Counted from the first letter of the stretch, positions 1-8,654 are shown. The stretch is DNA of 47,654 nucleotides from JANNWF01 sp052390415 (GCA_052390415.1 JBQTGY010000025.1:1-47654); one strand, 5' to 3'. A program made the numbers and translations. Notes: generated by a model not told the origin, from the letters alone.

Positions 1-2111
1 ATCGGGCGGGCGCCCATCTGGCGGTCGAAGCCATGGTCGGCTAACCAGCGGCGGGCGTCGGCGTCGACGTTGAGGGTGACGTGTTTTTCGTGCAGCTGCG
101 CTTCCAGTTCGATCACGAACTTGTCGACCACGCGCAGGATGTGATCAAAGTCGAGGGCACCGAACTGGATCACCGCATCCAAGCGATTGCGGAACTCAGG
201 TGTGAACATCTTGCGGATGACTTCCATCGCGTCGGTGGAATGATCCTGATGCGTGAAGCCAATCGAACGCCGCGCCGCTTGTGAAGCACCGGCGTTGGTG
301 GTCATCACCACGATCACGTTGCGGAAGTTGGCTTCGCGGCCGTTGGTATCGGTGAGCGCGCCGCGATCCATTACTTGCAGCAGGATGTTGAACACATCCG
401 GGTGTGCCTTCTCGATCTCGTCCAGCAGCAGCACGCAGTGCGGCGTCTTGACGATTTTCTCGGTCAGCAGACCGCCTTGATCGAAGCCGACGTATCCCGG
501 CGGCGCGCCGACCAGACGCGATACCGAATGCGCTTCCATGTATTCGGACATGTCAAAACGCAGCAGCTCGATGCCGAGTTGCATGGCCAGCTGGCGGGTA
601 ACTTCGGTCTTGCCGACGCCGGTGGGGCCGGCAAACAGGAAGTTGCCGATGGGCTTGTCGGGATTGGCCAAACCGGAGCGGGCCATCTTGATGGCCGAGG
701 TCAGGGTGTCGATCGCCTCGTCCTGACCGAACACGACCATCTTCAAATTGCGGTCGAGATTACGCAGCACATCACGATCTGATGCCGAGACCTGTTTGGT
801 CGGGATGCGCGCCATGCGCGCGACGATCAACTCGATCTCGGAGACATCGACGATGGCTTTGCGGGTTTCTTCCGGCATCAGCTGCTGGCGCGCGCCGGCC
901 TCGTCGATCACGTCGATGGCCTTGTCGGGCAACAAACGATCACCGATGTGTTTCACCGACAGATCAACCGCTGCCTGCAAGGCGTCGGGGTGGTATTCGA
1001 CGTGATGATGTTCTTCAAAGCGCGTCTTCAGGCCGCGCAGGATTTCCACCGTCTCGGCAATGGTCGGCTCGACCACATCGATCTTCTGGAAACGCCGCGC
1101 CAACGCGCGATCCTTCTCGAACACGCCACGATATTCCTGGAAGGTGGTCGAACCGATGCAGCGAAGCTCGCCCGAGGCCAGCACAGGCTTGATCAGATTG
1201 GACGCGTCCATGGTGCCGCCGGAGGCCGAACCGGCGCCAATGATGGTGTGGATCTCATCGATGAACAGCACCGCGCCGGGAGTCTTCTTCAACTGCGCGA
1301 GCACGGATTTCAGACGCTTCTCGAAGTCGCCGCGGTACTTGGTACCGGCAATCAGCGCGCCAAGATCCAGCGAATAAATGGTCGCGTCGGCGAGCACCGG
1401 CGGCACTTCGTTGTCGACGATGCGTTTGGCCAACCCTTCCGCCAACGCGGTTTTGCCCACGCCGGCTTCGCCGACAAACAGCGGATTGTTTTTGCGACGG
1501 CGACACAGCACTTGGATGGTGCGCTCGATTTCCTCGGAACGGCCGATCAACGGATCGATCTTGCCCTCACGTGCCAACTCATTGAGATTGCTGGCGAATT
1601 CAACCAGTGGATTGGTCTTGCTGTCTTCGGCATCGGGGTCGCGTGCCGCTTCGGGCTCACTCTTGCCCGCCTCGGGGCCAAGTTTGGCGATGCCGTGGGA
1701 GATGTAATTCACCACGTCGAGTCGCGTGACCTCCTGCTGATTGAGGAAGTACACCGCGTGCGAGTCTTTTTCGCCGAACACCGCCACCAACACGTTGGCA
1801 CCAGTGACTTCTTTCTTGCCCGAGGATTGAACATGGTAAACGGCGCGCTGCAACACGCGCTGGAAGCCAAGCGTAGGCTGGGTGTCGCGGGCATCATCGC
1901 CTGCCAACACCGGCACGGTTTCGCTGATGATGCCGCGCAAATCACTGGCCAGGCGACCCATATCGGCGGCGCAGGCACGCAGCACGGCCACGGCGGAGGG
2001 GTTTTCCAGCAGGGCCAACAACAGGTGTTCGACGGTCATGAACTCATGCCGCGCTTCCCGCGCTTGCTTGTAGCACTGGCCGATACTGAACTCGAGGTCC
2101 TTGCTGAACAT
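1..2111 (-). CDS. clpA: ATP-dependent Clp protease ATP-binding subunit ClpA (3' end beyond window)
   Basis: AAA+ unfoldase that feeds substrates into the ClpP peptidase in the cytosol. About 703 codons are present of a family length near 755, so only the last ~50 residues lie outside. It starts MFSKDLEFSI and has the double Clp N-domain (about 1-145), a first AAA+ module with Walker A GEAGVGKT (about 211-218) and Walker B FIDEIHT, then a second module with Walker A GPTGVGKT and Walker B LLDEIEKAHPDVFN. The domain order (no middle coiled coil) is that of ClpA rather than ClpB. The ATG at 2111 has an AGGAG-like site just upstream. It lies 68 bases downstream of clpS, its adaptor, on the same strand. 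Confidence 0.97.
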   Translation of the reverse strand, partial: MFSKDLEFSIGQCYKQAREARHEFMTVEHLLLALLENPSAVAVLRACAADMGRLASDLRGIISETVPVLAGDDARDTQPTLGFQRVLQRAVYHVQSSGKKEVTGANVLVAVFGEKDSHAVYFLNQQEVTRLDVVNYISHGIAKLGPEAGKSEPEAARDPDAEDSKTNPLVEFASNLNELAREGKIDPLIGRSEEIERTIQVLCRRRKNNPLFVGEAGVGKTALAEGLAKRIVDNEVPPVLADATIYSLDLGALIAGTKYRGDFEKRLKSVLAQLKKTPGAVLFIDEIHTIIGAGSASGGTMDASNLIKPVLASGELRCIGSTTFQEYRGVFEKDRALARRFQKIDVVEPTIAETVEILRGLKTRFEEHHHVEYHPDALQAAVDLSVKHIGDRLLPDKAIDVIDEAGARQQLMPEETRKAIVDVSEIELIVARMARIPTKQVSASDRDVLRNLDRNLKMVVFGQDEAIDTLTSAIKMARSGLANPDKPIGNFLFAGPTGVGKTEVTRQLAMQLGIELLRFDMSEYMEAHSVSRLVGAPPGYVGFDQGGLLTEKIVKTPHCVLLLDEIEKAHPDVFNILLQVMDRGALTDTNGREANFRNVIVVMTTNAGASQAARRSIGFTHQDHSTDAMEVIRKMFTPEFRNRLDAVIQFGALDFDHILRVVDKFVIELEAQLHEKHVTLNVDADARRWLADHGFDRQMGARP

Positions 2112-2138
2112 GTTGCGCTCCTAAATCGGGTACCGCAC

Positions 2139-2156
2139 GGTGCCAAAAGTGGCACC
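2139..2156 (-). terminator. Hairpin between clpS and clpA
   Basis: A perfect 7-bp stem (GGTGCCA / TGGCACC) with a 4-base loop lies in the clpS-clpA gap. No T-run follows it in the direction of transcription, so it may be an attenuator or mRNA-processing hairpin that sets the clpS:clpA ratio rather than a true terminator. Seen in sequence; function inferred. Confidence 0.4.
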
Positions 2157-2179
2157 CCTTATTGCGATGTTGCTGCCGG

Positions 2180-2506
2180 TCACGCCGGCTCCATGGTGCA
2201 CATCAGCGGGTGCTGATGGTGGCGCGAAAATTCGTTTACCTGCGCCACTTTGGTTTCTGCCACTTCGCGCGTGAAAACCCCGCAGACACCGCGACCGCGG
2301 GTGTGTACATGCAGCATCACCTGCGTCGCCTTTTCGCGGTTCAAGGCGAAAAACACCTGCAGGACTTCGACTACAAAATCCATGGGCGTGAAGTCGTCAT
2401 TCATCAACAACACCTGGTACATCGGCGGTCGTTTGACCTCCGGCGGTGCCGTCGCCACCGACACTCCGGTGTGCTGTTCGTGCTCGTGCTCGTTTTGATG
2501 GCTCAT
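2180..2506 (-). CDS. clpS: ClpS, ClpA adaptor for N-end rule substrates
   Basis: Small adaptor (108 aa) that binds N-degron proteins and delivers them to ClpAP. The core shows the family signature MNDDFTPMDFVVEVL (N36-D37-D38, the alpha-amino-binding acidic pocket), MLHVH with H66, and GVCGVFTREVAETKV, which contacts the ClpA N-domain. The first ~28 residues form the usual flexible, His/Glu-rich extension. The start at 2506 (MSHQNEHEHE) is chosen by family alignment; an in-frame ATG at 2527 would add seven residues, and neither has a strong ribosome-binding site. It is immediately upstream of clpA, the standard arrangement. Confidence 0.95.
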   Translation of the reverse strand: MSHQNEHEHEQHTGVSVATAPPEVKRPPMYQVLLMNDDFTPMDFVVEVLQVFFALNREKATQVMLHVHTRGRGVCGVFTREVAETKVAQVNEFSRHHQHPLMCTMEPA

Positions 2507-2688
2507 GACCGCATCATAGCGCTGCATTGGGAGGTCGGAATGCGCCGGAAGGGGGATCCGGTCGACCAGTGTTGGGGGCGGGTAAAGGCTTCCACAAGTG
2601 CTGCCCAGCGTGCCGCGCTGCGCCCTGTCGCAAGGCGCTCAGCTTGCCTCATGTAACATTTGCGCCACTTCCAAACTGCATCGGCCAC

Positions 2689-3162
2689 GTGAGCGATTTT
2701 GAACGCGTCATTGAGCACCCGTTTCGACCCGACGTCACCGTGGCGACGGTCGTTTGTCGAGACCAGCGGTTTCTGATCGTTGAGGAAACCGTCCGCGGCG
2801 CACGCGTGCTCAATCAGCCGGCCGGACACCTTGAAGCGGACGAATCGCTGATCGACGCGGCACGTCGCGAAACGTTGGAAGAGACCGGTTGGGAAGTTGA
2901 ACCGCTGGCCTTTCTCGGCACCTATCAGTGGACCAGCCCCGGTGGCAGCGCGTTCTTGCGTTTTGCCTTCGTCGCCGAGGCGACGCTTCACCATCCCGAG
3001 CGACCACTGGATGTGGGCATCGAACAAGCGCTGTGGCTGACGCGCGACGAGATCGCCGAACAACACGCGCGTTTGCGCAGCCCGCTGGTGCTTTCCGTCA
3101 TTGATGACTATCTGAAGGACATTCGCCATCCGCTGTCGGCGCTGCGCTGGGTTGCCCAGTGA
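2689..3162 (+). CDS. nudJ: Nudix hydrolase NudJ (phosphatase)
   Basis: Nudix pyrophosphohydrolase of 157 aa; E. coli NudJ (153 aa) acts on thiamine-pathway pyrophosphates and nucleoside di/triphosphates. The complete Nudix box is at residues 46-68 (GHLEADE...RETLEETGW, matching G-x5-E-x7-RE-x2-EE-x-G). The flanking pieces VVCRDQRFLIVEE, LNQPAGHLEADE and LRSPLV match NudJ specifically. The GTG at 2689 is chosen because alignment to NudJ starts there; the frame stays open further upstream without resemblance. Its stop overlaps the mnmA start by four bases (GTGA), the same nudJ-mnmA-hflD order as E. coli. Confidence 0.9.
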   Translation: MSDFERVIEHPFRPDVTVATVVCRDQRFLIVEETVRGARVLNQPAGHLEADESLIDAARRETLEETGWEVEPLAFLGTYQWTSPGGSAFLRFAFVAEATLHHPERPLDVGIEQALWLTRDEIAEQHARLRSPLVLSVIDDYLKDIRHPLSALRWVAQ

Positions 3163-4280
3163 ATTCAGTTCGCTCGTCGGTGATGTTGGGCATTTCCGGT
3201 GGAGTCGATTCGGCCGTCGCCGCCTTGTTGCTCAAACGCGCCGGCACCCCGCTCAACGCCCTGTTCATGACCAACTGGGAAGACGATGGCAGTGGCTTGT
3301 GCCGCTCCGACGATGATCGGCGCGATGCCATCGCCGTCTGCGGGCGTCTGGATATTCCCTTTCACCATGCCAACTTCAGCGCCGAGTACTGGCAAGGCGT
3401 GTTCGCCCACTTTCTCGCCGAGTACGCCGCTGGCCGCACGCCCAATCCGGACGTTCTGTGCAACCGCGAGATCAAGTTCCGCGCCTTTCTCGATCATGCG
3501 CGTGCGCTCGGTGCCAGCCATATTGCCACCGGACACTACGCCCGCGTTGACCTGTTGAATGGCCGCTTTCGATTGCTGCGTGCGGCCGATGTTGGCAAGG
3601 ATCAGAGTTATTTCCTCTGCGCCTTGGGTCAAGAGGCACTGTCATCGACCTTGTTTCCGCTGGGCGACTTGCAGAAAACCGAGGTGCGAGCCTTGGCCAG
3701 GGAAGCCGCGCTGCCCGTGCATGCGAAGAAGGATTCCACCGGCATCTGTTTCATCGGCGAGCGCGACTTTCGGACCTTTCTGAGCGGTTATCTCGCCGCG
3801 CAACCGGGTGAGATTCGCGACATCAACGGCCAGACCCTTGGCAGCCATGGCGGCGTCTGTTTCTACACGCTTGGTCAACGCGAAGGCTTGCAATTGGGTG
3901 GGGTGCGCGGGCGCCCGTCAGCGCCTTGGTACGTGGTCGGGAAAGACGTGGCGCGCAACATTCTTTATGTCGACCAAGGCCAGGACAGCCGTTGGCTGAT
4001 CTCCAGCGAATTGCATGCCGATACCGCGAGCTGGACTGCCGGCAGGCCGCCAGCAGGCAGCTTCGAGTGCACCGCCAAAACTCGCTATCGGCAGGACGAC
4101 CAAGGCTGTCGCGTCAAAGTGCTTGAAGGCGGCGAACTGCGGGTGACGTTTGCAGACGCGCAGCGCGCGGTCACGCCGGGTCAAACCGTCGTGTTGTATG
4201 ACGGCATCGAGTGCCTGGGCGGCGCCACCATCACTCAAACCAATGCCGCGCTGGAATGTCGACTGAGGGAAGCCGCATGA
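3159..4280 (+). CDS. mnmA: tRNA-specific 2-thiouridylase MnmA
   Basis: Catalyses the final 2-thiolation of U34 in tRNA Lys, Glu and Gln, using ATP and sulfur relayed by TusE. 373 aa. The PP-loop SGGVDS is at 13-18; the catalytic cysteines are C101 (NPDVLCNREIKF) and C197 (STGICFIGERDF); FMTNWEDD and ATGHYARV are family signatures. It starts at a GTG overlapping the nudJ stop; an alternative ATG at 3183 would remove residues that precede the PP-loop in homologues. It ends in an ATGA overlap with hflD. Confidence 0.97.
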   Translation: MNSVRSSVMLGISGGVDSAVAALLLKRAGTPLNALFMTNWEDDGSGLCRSDDDRRDAIAVCGRLDIPFHHANFSAEYWQGVFAHFLAEYAAGRTPNPDVLCNREIKFRAFLDHARALGASHIATGHYARVDLLNGRFRLLRAADVGKDQSYFLCALGQEALSSTLFPLGDLQKTEVRALAREAALPVHAKKDSTGICFIGERDFRTFLSGYLAAQPGEIRDINGQTLGSHGGVCFYTLGQREGLQLGGVRGRPSAPWYVVGKDVARNILYVDQGQDSRWLISSELHADTASWTAGRPPAGSFECTAKTRYRQDDQGCRVKVLEGGELRVTFADAQRAVTPGQTVVLYDGIECLGGATITQTNAALECRLREAA

Positions 4281-4909
4281 GACAACGTACGCTTGCCTTG
4301 GCCGGGATGGCGCAGGCCATTGAAGTCGTGTTGCAAACCGCAGCAGACGGACATGCCGACGATGCCTTGCTGACGCCCGCGACCGCGAGCCTGTTTGCGA
4401 CCGACGCGGCCTCCACCGAGGACGTATTCGGTGGCTTGCCGGCCATGCGCTCGGCCTTGCAATTGTTGATCGCGCAAATCGAAGGCAGCGGCCCGCGGCG
4501 AGTCAGCGCCAATCGGATTGGCTTCACCGTCTTGTTGGTGGAACGCAAGCTGGTCGCACAACCCAACCTGCTCGCCGCACTCGCCAAGGGCATCAACAAC
4601 GCGCGCCCCAAGCGCGAACGTGGCGGCTTGCTCGACCCGGATGTGCAACAACATCTGGGCGATCTGTACTCAGCCACCATCAGCACCCTGACCCCGCGTG
4701 TGTTGGTGCAAGGCGACCCCAATCATCTGGCGCAATCCGTGGTCGTCGGCCGCATTCGTTGTGCCCTGCTCGCCGCCGTGCGCGCCGCCGTGTTGTGGCG
4801 GCAGTTGGGCGGAAGTTGGTGGGACATCGTGTTGCGGCGAGGGGCGATTGCGAGCGCGGCACGATCATTGCTCGTGGAGATCGACGGGCTACAGGCTCGG
4901 GCGCAATAA
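4277..4909 (+). CDS. hflD: High-frequency lysogenization protein HflD homologue
   Basis: 210 aa, close to the 213 aa of E. coli HflD. An all-helical protein (LAGMAQAIEVVLQTAADG near the N-terminus; RANRIGFTVLLVERKL-type middle segment; VRAAVLWRQLGGSWWDIVLRR near the C-terminus). In E. coli it is peripheral to the membrane and interferes with lambda CII, while its cellular role is unclear. Identification rests on these segments plus position: it is translationally coupled to mnmA by ATGA, as in many gammaproteobacteria. purB, which often follows, is not here; a HIT gene converges instead. Confidence 0.88.
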   Translation: MRQRTLALAGMAQAIEVVLQTAADGHADDALLTPATASLFATDAASTEDVFGGLPAMRSALQLLIAQIEGSGPRRVSANRIGFTVLLVERKLVAQPNLLAALAKGINNARPKRERGGLLDPDVQQHLGDLYSATISTLTPRVLVQGDPNHLAQSVVVGRIRCALLAAVRAAVLWRQLGGSWWDIVLRRGAIASAARSLLVEIDGLQARAQ

Positions 4910-4986
4910 CTGCAGCACGCAGGGCGAGTATTGACCTGCCGCTCGCGGATGGCGTGTCAACACCTGCCCTACGCGCCTCTCATGTC

Positions 4987-5331
4987 TCAGCCGGGTGGCC
5001 ACTTCATTTGCCGGCCAGCTAGCAGGTGCAAATGGATGTGGTACACGCTCTGGCCGCCGTCAGAATTGCAATTGAACACCGTGCGATAGCCGGCCTGATC
5101 GAAGCCTTCCTTACGCGCATAGGCCGCCGCAGCGAGGATCAGTTTCCCGGCCAAGGCAGCGTCTTCTGGTTGCAAGTCATTGAGCGTGGCAAACGCGCGT
5201 TTCGGGATGAACAACACGTGCACCGGCGCTTGCGGCTGGATGTCGCGGAACGCCAACACGTCGTCATCCTCGAACACGATGTCGGCGGGAATCTCGCGGC
5301 GGATGATGCGGGCGAAAAGGGTGTCGGACAT
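4987..5331 (-). CDS. hinT: HIT family purine nucleoside phosphoramidase (HinT-like)
   Basis: 114-aa histidine-triad hydrolase. The HxHxHxx motif is at 98-104 (HIHLHLL), with the middle histidine (H100) the expected nucleophile; N-terminal MSDTLFARIIRREIPADIVFEDDDVLAFRDI and the PVHVLFIPK stretch are typical of HinT. It would hydrolyse AMP-lysine-type phosphoramidates, including aminoacyl-adenylates released by tRNA synthetases (family knowledge). It converges with hflD, 77 bases apart, and is alone on its strand. The frame stays open upstream for ~90 codons through a repeat element, without coding character. Confidence 0.93.
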   Translation of the reverse strand: MSDTLFARIIRREIPADIVFEDDDVLAFRDIQPQAPVHVLFIPKRAFATLNDLQPEDAALAGKLILAAAAYARKEGFDQAGYRTVFNCNSDGGQSVYHIHLHLLAGRQMKWPPG

Positions 5332-5681
5332 GGGTGGGCTCGGCGGCTTGGGTTGAATCAGATAGTGGCCAAAGCCGACCCGAAATGCACGGGCGGGGTA
5401 GCGCCAGCGGCTCACTCCGATGCCACAGTCACTGCTTGGCTGCTTCCGCACCTGGAGGGCGTCGCTGCTACGACGCCGCTCGTTGCGTTCGCGATGGAAC
5501 AAGAGCGGCCGCGCAGTAGCGCGTCCCTCCAGGTACGCGGCTGCATTCCGATTCGAGGGGTGGTACTCGATGCTCACATCCATCGATTTGCAGTCCGGCA
5601 TTGGCTGCAAAGACGCGAACTGGTACGGACGATCACTTGACTTCCAGCGCTGAGACAGACATCAGTTTTGTGCCAACCGCC
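5332..5681. other. Intergenic region with a palindromic element
   Basis: No convincing gene lies here. The stretch holds the inverted-repeat element at 5450-5534 and otherwise short open frames without motif or start signal. Confidence 0.6.
5450..5534. repeat. REP/MITE-like palindromic element, copy 1
   Basis: An 85-bp unit bounded by perfect 10-bp inverted repeats (ACCTGGAGGG / CCCTCCAGGT). Inside is a second perfect 7-bp hairpin (GGCGTCG / CGACGCC, 5458-5477). The GGAG..GCGTCGC vocabulary recurs at 21386-21452, and a related GCGGCTTCCGCCGCTCCTACA-type unit at 25964, so these are probably dispersed elements. No flanking target duplication was recognised. Confidence 0.6.
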
Positions 5682-6284
5682 CTACCGCACCACCTCATGC
5701 CGCGCCCCAAACGCGTGCGCCAATGTGCCGCGATCAATGTATTCAAGTTCCCCACCCAACGGTACGCCATGCGCCAGCCGACTCGGATGCACCTTGTGTT
5801 GCCTGGCAAGCTGGCCGAGGTAATGAGCCGTGGCTTCGCCCTCCACGGTGGGGTTGGTGGCGATGATGAGCTCGCGAACTTCGCCTTCGGCCAAACGCGC
5901 CGTCAGCAGGTCCAGGCCGAGTTCACGCGGCCCCAATCCATCAAGCGGCGACAAGCGACCCAACAACACAAAATAATGCCCGCGAAAACCCGTCGCCGAT
6001 TCGATGGCCGCTTGATCGGCGGGTGATTCCACCACGCACAACAATTGCGTATCGCGCGAGGCATTGCGGCAAATGCCGCAGATGGCCTCCTCACTGAAAT
6101 TGCGGCAACGCGTGCAGTTGCCGATGCGTTCCATCGCCTGGCTCAGGGTCGCAGCCAAACGGCGGCCGCCTTCGCGATTGCGTTCGAGCAACTGCAGCGC
6201 CATGCGCTGCGCGGTCTTCTGGCCGACGCCGGGCAGACAGCGCAGCGCGTCGATCAACTCGTCCAATAGCGGCGCGGCGCTCAG
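5682..6284 (-). CDS. recR: Recombination mediator protein RecR
   Basis: Zinc-finger/Toprim protein of the RecFOR pathway that loads RecA on SSB-coated gaps. 200 aa if it starts at the CTG at 6282-6284 (E. coli is 201 aa). Visible: helix-hairpin-helix LPGVGQKTAQRMA, zinc cysteines C57, C60, C69, C72, and the Toprim part with VVESPADQAAIE and ATNPTVEGEATA. Family members begin MSxxxLLxxLIxALRxLPGVG; the only way to obtain this here is the CTG start, which overlaps the ybaB stop as CTGA and has GGTGG six bases upstream. The alternative is a TTG at 6266, six codons shorter. No ATG or GTG is available. Confidence 0.95.
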   Translation of the reverse strand: MSAAPLLDELIDALRCLPGVGQKTAQRMALQLLERNREGGRRLAATLSQAMERIGNCTRCRNFSEEAICGICRNASRDTQLLCVVESPADQAAIESATGFRGHYFVLLGRLSPLDGLGPRELGLDLLTARLAEGEVRELIIATNPTVEGEATAHYLGQLARQHKVHPSRLAHGVPLGGELEYIDRGTLAHAFGARHEVVR

Positions 6285-6607
6285 AACAGGCCACCCAGGT
6301 TCATGCCTGGCGGCAAAGGCATGCCCGCCGTGGCTTCCGCCATCCGTGCGCGGGTGGCTTCCTGCACTTTATTGACGGCATCGTTGATTGCAGCGGCGAG
6401 CAGGTCTTCCAAGAGTTCAGGATCGGTCAGCGCGTTGGGATCGATACGCACCCGTCGCGCTTCCATGCGGCCGCTCAGGGTCAGCTTGACCGCGCCGCCG
6501 CCGGCCACACCGGTGACCTCGACGTTGCCCAGATCCTCCTGTGCCTGCTTGATCTGGTCCTGCATGCGCTGGGCTTGCTGCATGAGGTTGGCGATGGGTC
6601 CGCGCAT
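6281..6607 (-). CDS. ybaB: YbaB/EbfC nucleoid-associated DNA-binding protein
   Basis: 108 aa, the usual size. MRGPIANLMQQAQRMQDQIKQAQEDL is the dimerising helical part, GVAGGGAVKLTLSGR the beta part, and DPELLEDLLAAAINDAVNKVQE the C-terminal helix. It binds DNA as a tweezer-shaped dimer and is almost always linked to dnaX and recR. A GGAG site lies 7 bases before the ATG at 6607. Its stop overlaps the recR start. Confidence 0.96.
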   Translation of the reverse strand: MRGPIANLMQQAQRMQDQIKQAQEDLGNVEVTGVAGGGAVKLTLSGRMEARRVRIDPNALTDPELLEDLLAAAINDAVNKVQEATRARMAEATAGMPLPPGMNLGGLF

Positions 6608-6608
6608 T

Positions 6609-6766
6609 TCAAATCTCCAAACGAGTAAGAACACGTAGATTGGTGAGCAGCCCCGAAGTCGTTGCTGCACCCGCAATCCATTCAGATGTAGGCACTTCGG
6701 CCGCAATCAATTCCGACGCCATCAATTTGGCACTGTTCAGATCGGATTCCAGCCATCCGGACGCAA
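6609..6766 (-). other. dnaX-ybaB spacer with imperfect repeats and an open frame
   Basis: The spacer repeats a GAAxTGATTGCG-like word four times. One frame is open across it and stops one base before the ybaB ATG; its only ATG (6722) would give a 37-aa peptide with the repeated word (S/F)E(L/W)IA. It could be a coupled small gene or an accident of the repeats; coding is not established. Confidence 0.25.
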
Positions 6767-8527
6767 TCAGTTCGAATCGGGAGGTCGGATGGAACCCGGC
6801 ACGATGCGACCCTCGTACTGGGTGAGCAACCGCGTCACTGCCGGATCAGTGACAAATTCGCGCTCGGCAGCCTGCTGTCGCGCATCTTGATCGCGTCGAC
6901 TGCGCGCACTCAAGGTGTCGACAGCCGCAACGGCGGCGCGGATGTCCAAGGTCAAGGGGTGGCCCATGGCGGCCACCAAAGCCTGTGTCAGTTGTTGCAC
7001 GCAAGCTGGCGGCCGCAGGTACTCAAGCGATTCAGCCAGACTCAGGCGTAGAACTGGATCTTCGAAGGCGACGAAGCCTGCGTTGCTGGCCAGTTCGCGC
7101 ACCGGACCTTTCAGTCCCAAGGTCGCGACCAACTCCAACCAGTCTTCGTTGCTGCTAATCCTTGGCGTCGTTCTTGTGCTGCCGGCTGACACAGGGCGAA
7201 TCGCTTCGGACGCAGCGGAAGCCACTGCGACATTCGCTGTCGTGAATGGCGGCGATAATTCGGAGGTGATCGGCGCGTCAGCGATTCGATGCGTGGGTGG
7301 CGCGCTGGCTGCCGGACCAACAACCGCTGACATCGGGGCGTTCGTGCTTGCAGACAACGCTGGCTCGGGGTTGGTGCGCGCGCTCGCCTGCGCCGCAACC
7401 GCCCCGGTGGTTGGCACGCGCCGGAGCACGCTGCCCGCATCAGCACCCAACGATGTTTCGCGCGGACGAAACGCCAACATCCGCAACAATGCCATTTCGA
7501 AGCCGACCCGTGGCGTTGGTGCCAATTCGAGCTCACGACGCCCCTGCACCGCCATCTGATACCAAAGCTGGACCAGCTCCGGTGCGACTGTCTTGGCTTG
7601 GGCGATGGACCATTCCGTGGCAGCCAAACTCGGCACCAGCTGAGCCAACTGGATGCGGTGCAGGGCAGCGGCGATGGCTTCCAGCAAGCCGCCGAAGTCC
7701 GGCGAAAAATCCGCCAGTCGCTCAACTTCGGCCAACAAAGCGACGCCATCACCCAATGCAAGCGATTCGATCAATGCGTCCACGCTGGCGCTGTCGACCG
7801 TGCCCAACATGGCCATGACATCGGCTTCACGCAAGTTGCCGGCTCCGTAGGCAATCGCTTGATCGAGCAAGGACAAGCCATCGCGCAAACTGCCATCGGC
7901 CGCATGCGCCAACAGGGCAATGGCTGGTGCATCCGCGGCGATGCCTTCGGCGACAGTGATCGAGTGGATTTGACCGCCGATCTGCTCGGGCGTCAGCCGT
8001 TTCAAATTGAATTGCAGGCAGCGCGACAACACGGTCACCGGCAACTTCTGTGGATCGGTGGTGGCAAGCAGGAACTTGACGTGTTCGGGCGGCTCTTCCA
8101 GCGTCTTCAGCAAGGCGTTGAACGCGTTGCGAGACAGCATGTGCACTTCGTCGATCAAGTACACCTTGTAGCGTCCGCGCGAAGGCATGTACTGCGCGTT
8201 GTCGATCAAGTCGCGCACATCGTCGACGCCGGTATGGCTGGCCGCATCGATCTCGATCAGATCGACAAAGCGGCCCGCATCCACCGCCACGCAGACGGGG
8301 CAGACGCCGCACGGCTCGGCACCGATGCCGGTCTCGCAGTTCAGACTCTTGGCGAAAATTCGCGCAATCGTGGTCTTGCCAACACCACGGGTGCCGGTGA
8401 ACAGAAACGCGTGATGCACGCGCCCAGCGGTGAGTGCGTTGGTCAACGCTCGCACGACGTGGGTTTGCCCGACCAACTCGGCAAAACGCCGCGGCCGCCA
8501 CTTGCGGGCGAGAACCAGATACGACAT
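6767..8527 (-). CDS. dnaX: DNA polymerase III subunits tau/gamma
   Basis: 586-aa clamp-loader ATPase. N-terminus MSYLVLARKWRPRRFAELVGQ is diagnostic; Walker A GTRGVGKT at 45-52, zinc-module cysteines C64, C73, C76, C79, Walker B LIDEVHMLS, and the LEEPPEHVKFLLATTDPQKLPVTVLSRC sensor region. Residues ~370-470 are an Ala/Pro/Ser/Thr-rich linker and the end is a short tau-type C-terminal domain. I see no A-rich slippery heptamer like that of E. coli, so a separate gamma form is not predicted by that route. It heads the dnaX-ybaB-recR operon. Confidence 0.96.
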   Translation of the reverse strand: MSYLVLARKWRPRRFAELVGQTHVVRALTNALTAGRVHHAFLFTGTRGVGKTTIARIFAKSLNCETGIGAEPCGVCPVCVAVDAGRFVDLIEIDAASHTGVDDVRDLIDNAQYMPSRGRYKVYLIDEVHMLSRNAFNALLKTLEEPPEHVKFLLATTDPQKLPVTVLSRCLQFNLKRLTPEQIGGQIHSITVAEGIAADAPAIALLAHAADGSLRDGLSLLDQAIAYGAGNLREADVMAMLGTVDSASVDALIESLALGDGVALLAEVERLADFSPDFGGLLEAIAAALHRIQLAQLVPSLAATEWSIAQAKTVAPELVQLWYQMAVQGRRELELAPTPRVGFEMALLRMLAFRPRETSLGADAGSVLRRVPTTGAVAAQASARTNPEPALSASTNAPMSAVVGPAASAPPTHRIADAPITSELSPPFTTANVAVASAASEAIRPVSAGSTRTTPRISSNEDWLELVATLGLKGPVRELASNAGFVAFEDPVLRLSLAESLEYLRPPACVQQLTQALVAAMGHPLTLDIRAAVAAVDTLSARSRRDQDARQQAAEREFVTDPAVTRLLTQYEGRIVPGSIRPPDSN

Positions 8528-8654
8528 CGGGTGGACTATGGGCGTGGGCGGGCCACCATTGTGCCAAGCCAATGACCATGCGACCAACAGAACGGTCATC
8601 ACGAGCGGCTGGCAAGCGGTAAGCTTCAGCTTTCCAACCTTCGGCTGCCGTGCC

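Noticed and set aside
948..2216. Long plus-strand open frame of 422 codons
   Set aside because: It is antisense to clpA, whose motifs fill the minus strand; the frame is open only because of GC-rich codon bias.
7598..8575. Long plus-strand open frame of 325 codons
   Set aside because: Antisense shadow of dnaX, with no recognisable motif.
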